From: Canna indica
Taxonomy: Eukaryota > Streptophyta > Magnoliopsida > Zingiberales > Cannaceae
Direction of reading: 5' to 3'
DNA length: 64,000 nucleotides
Assembly (NCBI GenBank): GCA_034359265.1
Contig: CP136891.1
Coordinates: forward strand, 41,470,001 to 41,534,000
Shown here: piece after piece, positions 57,071 through 64,000 of the stretch
How positions within the stretch are numbered: position 1 is the first letter of the stretch
Layout: the number at the start of each line of letters is the position of its first letter
Made by a program: the position numbers and the translations under genes
The notes under the pieces: model-generated
Seen by the model: only the letters and a program-made list of their open reading frames with translations
Databases searched by the model: none
What the model was told of the DNA's origin: nothing

Positions 57071-60000
57071 TCACACCGGAACTGGACTCAAGCCAGATGA
57101 TGGTTGTAAACTGGCAGCAAATTTCCGAGCCCACAAATCGTAGTGTATGATTTCCTCGAGAGAAGGCATGGCAATTAGTTCATTTCTATGAGCATCGCAT
57201 GTGAGTTCCACTATTTTGAAAATGTCCAGATAACTTATTCTGCAAAACAAAAAAACCAAACTTATCATCTAATGTGGCAAGCTGAGTCAGAAACAAAGTG
57301 TAGGATGCTTGCTTAATTGTGGACTAGTAAACTTTGAGATGAAATTTATTGAAGGAAAAGTACTTTTCATCAATGAACATCTCTACAGCCTTCTCATTAG
57401 CAGCACTAAGGACTCCTGTCATCGTGCCACCAGCTCTCCCAGCCGCATAAGCAAGATCCATCGATGGGTATTTCACATTGTCAGGAGACTTAAATGTCAA
57501 TGAACCTTGCCTGCACCATTAAGTTACATTGAGTTGATGAGACATGGTAATTAAAATAACATACAATGACTATGTGAATTGTTAATTCAAGTAGACAGAA
57601 AATTTACTCTTAATTTTATATTAGATATAATACTGGGCCTTCCTCATGTCTTCCTATAAATCAAATATTTTTTTAGAAACTCACTGAAGTTTCTATAAAA
57701 GTATCAAGTGTTTGGAAGACAGCGCTAAATCAGAAAACCATCTACTCACAGAGACGCGACTGCTCGAGAAACATGTCAATTGCATAGTTTTAGGAATTAA
57801 AATTCCACAGAACCTTGAATGCTTCAGTCATACTCAAGCTAGGTTAGTATGTGCTCGTGCTCTTTTCTTTCTCATATGCTGATTGAATTTGGAAATGTCT
57901 GTCAATTCATCTCTCAAGAATTCAAGGAGTAATGCTAACACAACATTGTTATTTAGTAGTGTGATTTATCAAGTCAGGTAATCTTCAACATAATTATCCA
58001 AAATTTAATATGATGCAAGAAGTAGACAAGACTTTCATAGTTTGGTATAATGGACAAAGTTCATATTTGGCAATAATGAGAAATTATATAACTACATTTA
58101 CATAGAATATGCTTTAACTAACTAGTTATCTTTAGTAAACTATATTGGAGTGCAACAGAATGCATAGATATGATCCAAAAGAAAATGAGTTAGAGACTAG
58201 TCACAAACTTGCAAAGATCAAGTCGAGGCCATGTGATCTCTGAACAATGGATTCTGTCAGGCCATGATAATGTATAAAGGATTGGTAGGCGCATATCAGG
58301 CCACCCCAATTGAGCCAATACAGAAGAGTCCTGTAAGATAAACAAAAGCCAATTCAAGAATATCAGTTGACCAAAAATAGCATTAAAAGAACACAACAGT
58401 ACTAAGTAATGTCAACTATTCTATATGATGGTGGAAACAAGAAAACTGAGAGATTAGGTTAAAACAACTTTTACCTGTGTTTCAACCATTGAATGTATTA
58501 TAGACTGTGGATGAATCACAATCTCTATATTGTCATACTCAGCTCCAAATAGATAATGTGCTTCAATAACTTCTAGTCCCTGTACAACAAAAGGAATTGC
58601 TAATTACCACTGAAAGAAAAGAGATACAATCAAGTTTGCCAAACTTAATGATATGTGCGAGTAGTGAAAAAAAGGTTAATGATACTGTCTAAATACCTTG
58701 TTGAACAGGGTAGCCGAATCCACAGTTATCTTTTTGCCCATGTTCCAGTTTGGATGTTTCAAAGCATCTGCAACCTTCACATCCTTCAATTTTTCGACTG
58801 GCCAATCCCTGAATTGAAATAATGGTTTAGATATGAAACCAAGGGTGGACCATTGCTGAATTGGATATTTGCAAACTGTAAACAGATATTACTTCATTAG
58901 AGTGATATACTAGTCTAATGCAAGAACCACAACTTATATATTGCAGTCTATACATGAATTCTCACTCTCTATTTCTTGATCAATGATCATTCAAATGGGA
59001 ATTATGTGCCAACTAGCTAGGAAAATTCTTAGTACTTCGATATCAATTAGACACAGGAAGGCATATCAGTAGATGTACCTAAAAGCCCCACCAGATGCAG
59101 TCAAAATTATGCGTCGAAGTGCACCTTCTGGTAAGCCTTGAATACACTGCAGACAAAAAAACTAATTTATGCATGGATCATATTCTAAATGCATGTAGGC
59201 AAATAGGTGTGTCCAACTAGAAAAATCTGCTTCCTGGAGGGGGAAAAAAGCAATCACCAGTTTTTAACTGAATAACCATTGATGAAATTGATAATAAAGT
59301 ACCTGGAATATGGCAGAATGTTCTGAATCGGCAGGAAGAATTTTCACTTTGTATTTGTGAGCAAGTGGTAGCACAAAAGGACCACCAGCAATAAGAGTTT
59401 CTTTATTCGCCAGGGCTATGTCTTTTCCAGCTTCAATGGCAGCAACGGTAGGCTGATTATACAAACAAAAATGGTTAATAGATCCATAAATAGAAAACAA
59501 TTTATGTAGTTGAAACATTAAGCTGCATGTAGAGAGAACCACAATTAGTACATAAAACACATAAACAGAGCTGATCCACATGTACAGATATATTGCATAA
59601 ATGCAGATTGTGTTTAAATCTGCAAATCAGCTAACACATTTTTATGTCTCTTTCTAGGAACCCATCTAGGAGGCAATGTGCTCTCGTCCTTCAAAAGTAG
59701 ATACCAATCGTGGTCATTGAAATATCCAAATTTTCAGATGCTAGAATTTTTCAAAGGCCTTAAGAAATATATATATTTCTTGATGCTGAATATTGGACAC
59801 TTTTAAAACTCAAGATTTTAGTTTTCAGCTATTATAGGTGAATGGTACAACCTTGTACTATTTGGATAGTACATTTAAATGAAGATGAACTTATTTTATC
59901 TACAAATCACATTTAACTAGATAATTCCATACATGAGTACTCAAAAGGACTCTTGCAAGTTAAGTAACATAAAGCATATATTCATTGGAATTTTGTTTGG

Positions 60001-61888
60001 TCAAAACTGAAGGCACGTAATTTGCTTCTAATTCAATAAATGAAAATAGTATAGAAGAAGGCAGACTAGAACTTTCACATCTTCCCTATGCATAATTATC
60101 ATCCATCTACAACTATCACCATCCAATCTTAATGTTTTAGGTTATTTAACTCTTGCAACAGTTCTGAATGACATTTCCAAAAGCATCTATTAACAAATTG
60201 TGATCACATACAAGGTAAATTTTTCTAATCACAGATATATAGATCAACTATTGATATTTCCAACCCATCGCAAACATCAGGAAAGATCGAAGAAGGAAAA
60301 AATTACAAAATGAATGCATCTTGGTGAAAAAATTGCAAAACAATAGTATCAAGAAAAAAACTAAGAAACAACCTAATTGCCATTACCTTAAGTCCAGCAC
60401 ACCCTACTATCCCAGTAACAACAGTGACAGCATCTGGATGGCGAGCAACCTGGGAACTCATGTCCCAAAAATGTTAACTTGAGAACAATTCAAACAACTG
60501 AAAAATATTCAGGAAAAAATTGACCTCTATGACACCTTCTTCCCCAGGAATAATTTCAGGTTTGTGCTCAGAATCTGCCAAAGCTTCTTTAAGTTCACCA
60601 ACTAGTGACTCATTCCTCACAGCAACAAGTTGAGGTTTGAATGTTTTAACCTGCTCAAAGTAAAAGAAGGGATTCAACTTTTACTGCTATAGAAACAAAG
60701 AGGACTTATAGTGCCATTTATGCGACTTGTACCTGATCAGCCAGAAGAGTCACATTGGAACCAGCAGCAAGGGCAACAACCTTAAACTTATCTGGGTTTT
60801 CAGCAACTATATCCAATGTCTGTACAGAAATAATCACAACGAAAGAAATATAATCAATAAAAAATTGTCTCACACTTGTAAAATAATCACACAAAGGAAA
60901 AGTGGACAGCGACCAAAAAGAAAAAAAGAAGTCAAGAAAGATTTCAGAGGGGCAGAAGTTGTCTGACCTATCTAATTATAAAGCACAATGAGAAGAATAA
61001 TTATTTACATCTAAACACACAGGAAATCTTTATCCTTGCTTTTAGTTATATACCTGAGTTCCAATTGACCCAGTGGATCCAACAATTGAAATCGGTTTTG
61101 GACCATCCCAAGACTTGTGCCCAGGTTCTGCAACAGCTCGGCCTGGCCAGGCTGGTGGAGGTGCCTGCTGTATCGAGCAACTCGTTCTCCTCAATGGAAC
61201 TGTTACCTTCTCTTTTCTTCTCAAAGGAAGCCCCACTGAGAAAGAAAACGTTGGCAAACTTCAGGAACTAAACTTAACCACAACAAATCAGATACCTCTG
61301 CGCTCGATTCATTCAAATCTTCAGAAAATTTCTCATGGATACTATAAATGTACAAAGACAAAAAAAAATCATGGATTAACCCTGGTATCTAGGGAATCCA
61401 TTCCAACTTTTGAGGCTAAAAAGTTCCAAAAAGTGATTTTGGCGAGAAAGTAATATAATGAGCGGTAAAGTCACTTCTGCAAGTTTCAACTATAAATGAA
61501 AACCTTGCTGTAGAAGATAATAAAAAAAAATCTTTTTTTTTTTCATGTCCAGTTAGTTCACTGAACAAGAGAAATGCGATAAAGCAAATCTGCACTATTG
61601 CGGAAACATGAAATCCATCAAAAATTCTAAATCAAGCAGATATCGGTCAACTATTGGAAGAACTCCTTAACAAACCAACTACAACGCAAAATCAGATCTC
61701 CTATGCAAATCCACTACAAAAGTTCTTCCACTAGAAACAAATTGCAGAGGAAACAAGTGAAGGAGACGGGTGAAGGCGGAGACAGTACGAGAAAAGTTCA
61801 CACCTTTGATTTGGGGGAAGGTGGCTCTGCTGGATTCCAAGAAGGAGACTCCTCCAATCTCTCCCGACAGCGGCAATTTGAGCGCCAT
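57071..61888 (-). CDS. DXR: 1-deoxy-D-xylulose 5-phosphate reductoisomerase (DXR), 12 exons, 471 aa
   Basis: DXR converts 1-deoxy-D-xylulose 5-phosphate to 2-C-methyl-D-erythritol 4-phosphate with NADPH and a divalent metal, the first committed step of the plastid MEP pathway. The exons (minus strand) are 61888-61804, 61235-61054, 60819-60733, 60650-60525, 60449-60387, 59452-59303, 59146-59079, 58808-58697, 58579-58475, 58330-58209, 57510-57364 and 57239-57071. All have GT-AG introns and join in frame. Residues 1 to about 48 form a plastid transit peptide ([10 protein letters not shown], then Arg-rich), followed by the plant-specific [12 protein letters not shown]. The NADPH loop GSTGSIGTQ is at 81-89, NKET at 197-200, metal ligands D223 and E225 in [17 protein letters not shown] at 272-280, and NKGLE with E294. 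It ends LSPVPV. Length matches the family and no defect was seen. ATG 61888 is chosen over an upstream in-frame GTG. The longest intron (59453-60386) shows no obvious insertion. Confidence 0.97.
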
Positions 61889-62038
61889 CTCCGCGACTCG
61901 CACTAACTAATGCGAGCGTGTGTTCTCGCTGGAACGAGGCGAGTAGCGAGAAGGGGAGAGGTGAAGACAGAGAGATTGGAGGAGAGATCAGACGAAGAGG
62001 GAATCTTCAGGCAATATGGATGGAGCGAGGTGGAACTG

Positions 62039-62047
62039 CTATTTATC
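62039..62047 (-). promoter_or_regulatory. Probable TATA box of DXR
   Basis: GATAAATAG on the minus strand is about 150 bp upstream of the start codon. It is followed by a CT-rich leader (61940-62000), a common arrangement for highly expressed plastid-protein genes. A functional role is inferred. Confidence 0.5.
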
Positions 62048-62230
62048 CTTTACACGGTGGTGGGCTGTAGACGGCAACACTGTCCTATTACAACATCTCG
62101 CTGGCTGCAATTACAGCTTTAATAATCATTTATAACATCCGTTATAAACCTACCGCTATATCGTTGTCGTAACGATTTAAGTTGAAATGTTAGCCGTTAT
62201 GCTCAAACCAATTGATTCAAATTTGACGCT

Positions 62231-62440
62231 ATATTTTGATTACTTCATATTTTCTATAAAGTAAGATTTGGCTATATTTTGATTACTTTATATTTTCTAT
62301 ATTTTGATTACTTTATATTTTCTATAAAGTAAGATTTGGCTATATTTTGATTACTTTATTTTTTTTCCAAATATTTTAATTACTTTATATTTTCTATACT
62401 TTCTATATTTTCTATATTTTGATTACTTTATATTTTGATT
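62231..62440. repeat. Tandem AT-rich repeat, 68-bp period
   Basis: ATAAAGTAAGATTTGGCTAT occurs at about 62256 and 62324. Within and after the units TATTTTGATTACTTTATA is repeated at shorter spacing. It lies about 350 bp upstream of the DXR start codon. Confidence 0.8.
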
Positions 62441-62636
62441 CAAATTTGTACTGCATTAATTAAATCAAGAACTGGAAAGCTAATCAATTTAAGATTTGGC
62501 TCAAATTAAATATTTCTATTAAGTTTAATCAAAAGTCCAAAAACAGGTACTTTTACCGATTATGAAAATAAAAGGAAGCTGACCTTAAATAAAATAATAT
62601 TTATTGAAATTTGACAAAATAAAAATATATATATAT

Positions 62637-64000
62637 GAAAAATTAATGAAAATGATCCGAACTTTAATATTTTAACAAATATGACTCATTATTTTATTTG
62701 AAATAAATATGTATTTCAACTTTTAAAATTATAACAATTATAGACTCTCATTAAATTTCTATTTTTTTACACGTCAGCACATAAAAATTATTTTTTAAAT
62801 TTAGGATGACACATCATCGCTAATCATATGTGGCAGATTTTTTTAAAAAAATAGGAAAAATTAATAAAAATGGCCCGAACTTTGACGTTTTTAACAAATA
62901 TGACTCATTCTTTTATTTGAAATAAATATATATTCCAACTTTTGAAATTATAACAATTATAGACTTCCGTTAGATCTCTATTTATTTACTCGTTATGTGC
63001 TGACGTGGACGCCACGACGGCACATAAAAAATATTTTTTAAATTCAGGATGTCACATCATCATTAATCCTACATGGTAGAATTTTTAAAAAAATATTAAA
63101 AAACTAAAACTAATCCACTTCATCAGCACAATTTAAAATTTTCAAACCTAATATCCAACCAAATTAGAAAACTAAAATATGCTGCCTACTCGACTCGACA
63201 CCCTCGACAAAGGTGTTCCTGTCGCCAGCGCCTCACGTCGCCTGCCATTGTCATCGATGCCTCACCTCGACTGGTCTCGCCTCACGTCGCCTATTATCGT
63301 CGGTGCCTCACCCTCGAAAGTTTTTTTTCTTATTTCTTGCCTGATCTCACCGGCGCCTCACCCCCAAAGGTAATCTTTCGCCTAACCTTTCTTGCAGACC
63401 CGATATACCTATTTTTTTTATCACCGAAGCTTATCGCCTGAACCCTAAACCTAGATATCAATCTAACTGCATACCATGGTTCGTAGATCAAATCGACAGC
63501 GGATGACTATTTTACCTACACGACGAGATACACCATCAGCTTCCTCTCTGGTATATTTTATCTTGAATGCATTTTTATATCAGTTCGTTTAATTAAATAT
63601 CAGTATAAGTATACTAATATGTATACTGATATTAGCGACGACAATAAGTATACGCCGTCGAGAATAAGTGACGTGAGGCGAGACCAGTCGAGGTGATGCT
63701 CTGGCGACAGGAACACCTTCGTTGAGGGATTAGTCGAGGGTGTCGAGTCAACTGGGCCACAAGTTTTAGTTTTTTAATTTGGTCAGATACTAGGTTTGAA
63801 GTTTTTAAGTTGTGGTGGTGTCGTAGATTAGTTTTAGTTTTTTAATATTTTTTTAAAAAAATCTGCCATGTAGGATTCATGATGACGTGACATCCTGAAT
63901 AAAAAAAATATTTTTTATGTGCTAACGTGGCATTCCACGTCAGCACATAACGGGTAAATAAACAGAGATCTATCGAGAGTCTATAATTGTTATAATTTCA
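62637..64000. mobile_element. Foldback MULE-like element with long inverted repeats, cut by the window edge
   Basis: The left arm starts GAAAAATTAATGAAAATG. Its first roughly 220 bp are present twice in tandem (62637-62853 and 62854 to about 63110). The right arm (about 63745-64000) is the inverted copy, read up to TATAATTGTTATAATTTCA, so roughly 110 bp should lie beyond the window. GC-rich stretches inside (63185-63310 and 63665-63740) are also inverted copies of each other, with GACACCCTCGAC and GGTGTTCCTGTCGCCAG. No transposase was seen. The ORF at 63179-63373 is part of the foldback and has no domain. Confidence 0.75.

Noticed and set aside
1..64000. Endogenous plant pararetrovirus, CRISPR array, tRNA or rRNA genes
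   Set aside because: No pararetroviral movement or coat protein motifs, no regular spacer array, and no cloverleaf or rRNA sequence was noticed. RT pieces all fit Ty1/copia or Ty3/gypsy order. tRNAscan and Infernal runs would be needed to exclude short RNAs.

Overview
This window is plant nuclear DNA. It has spliced genes with GT-AG introns, a plastid-targeted isoprenoid enzyme gene and several classes of plant transposon. The GC-rich, intronless gene at 51.5 kb and the DXR protein sequence fit a monocot; that placement is inference. Only two host genes look intact: a DUF1645-family gene (51514-52305, +) and a complete 12-exon DXR gene (57071-61888, -; 471 codons). DXR makes 2-C-methyl-D-erythritol 4-phosphate in the plastid MEP pathway. 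No tRNA, rRNA or CRISPR feature was seen.

From 1 to 9 kb there is a nearly complete PIF/Harbinger transposon (1058-6029). Its spliced transposase is open throughout, its Myb-like partner ORF has one in-frame stop, and it carries the last exon of an ABCC transporter gene. A hAT MITE (6622-6999) and an orphan exon (7694-7801) follow. From 9 to 27 kb lie a complete gag-only LTR retrotransposon (9131-16074, duplicated TAGGG), a fragment of the same family in the opposite orientation, a 2.55-kb solo LTR (21274-23825, duplicated CGGCG) and decayed Ty1/copia pol genes. A CACTA element (from 27338) interrupts the last of these right behind its RT active-site codons. It carries exons of two unrelated host genes, a DUF630/DUF632 gene and a PP2A catalytic subunit gene.

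From 29 to 49 kb is a nest of retroelements. A Ty3/gypsy element on the minus strand (33271 to about 44560) was split by a solo LTR (33544-35025, AAAGT), by a deleted SIRE-like copia element (36665-40598, GATGC/GATAC) and by another solo LTR (42562-44270, GTTCG). A 1.88-kb solo LTR (30023-31903, CCAAA) sits inside another LTR. Rearranged LTR pieces follow, with a 706-bp Harbinger MITE and a 321-bp CACTA MITE inserted in them.

From 49 to 64 kb the DNA is more gene-like: a Pack-MULE carrying a degenerate receptor-kinase fragment (49498-50903), the DUF1645 gene, a Harbinger MITE (54322-55140), a hAT MITE (55817-56335), DXR, and a foldback MULE cut off by the window edge.

Two points stand out. 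Elements of three DNA-transposon superfamilies (Harbinger, CACTA, MULE) each carry host exons. Seven SIRE-type LTR copies, in both orientations, all carry a CpG-rich array of GTCGAC/GATCGATC-type palindromes that ends 53-68 bp upstream of the LTR TATA box, which suggests an undescribed promoter architecture.
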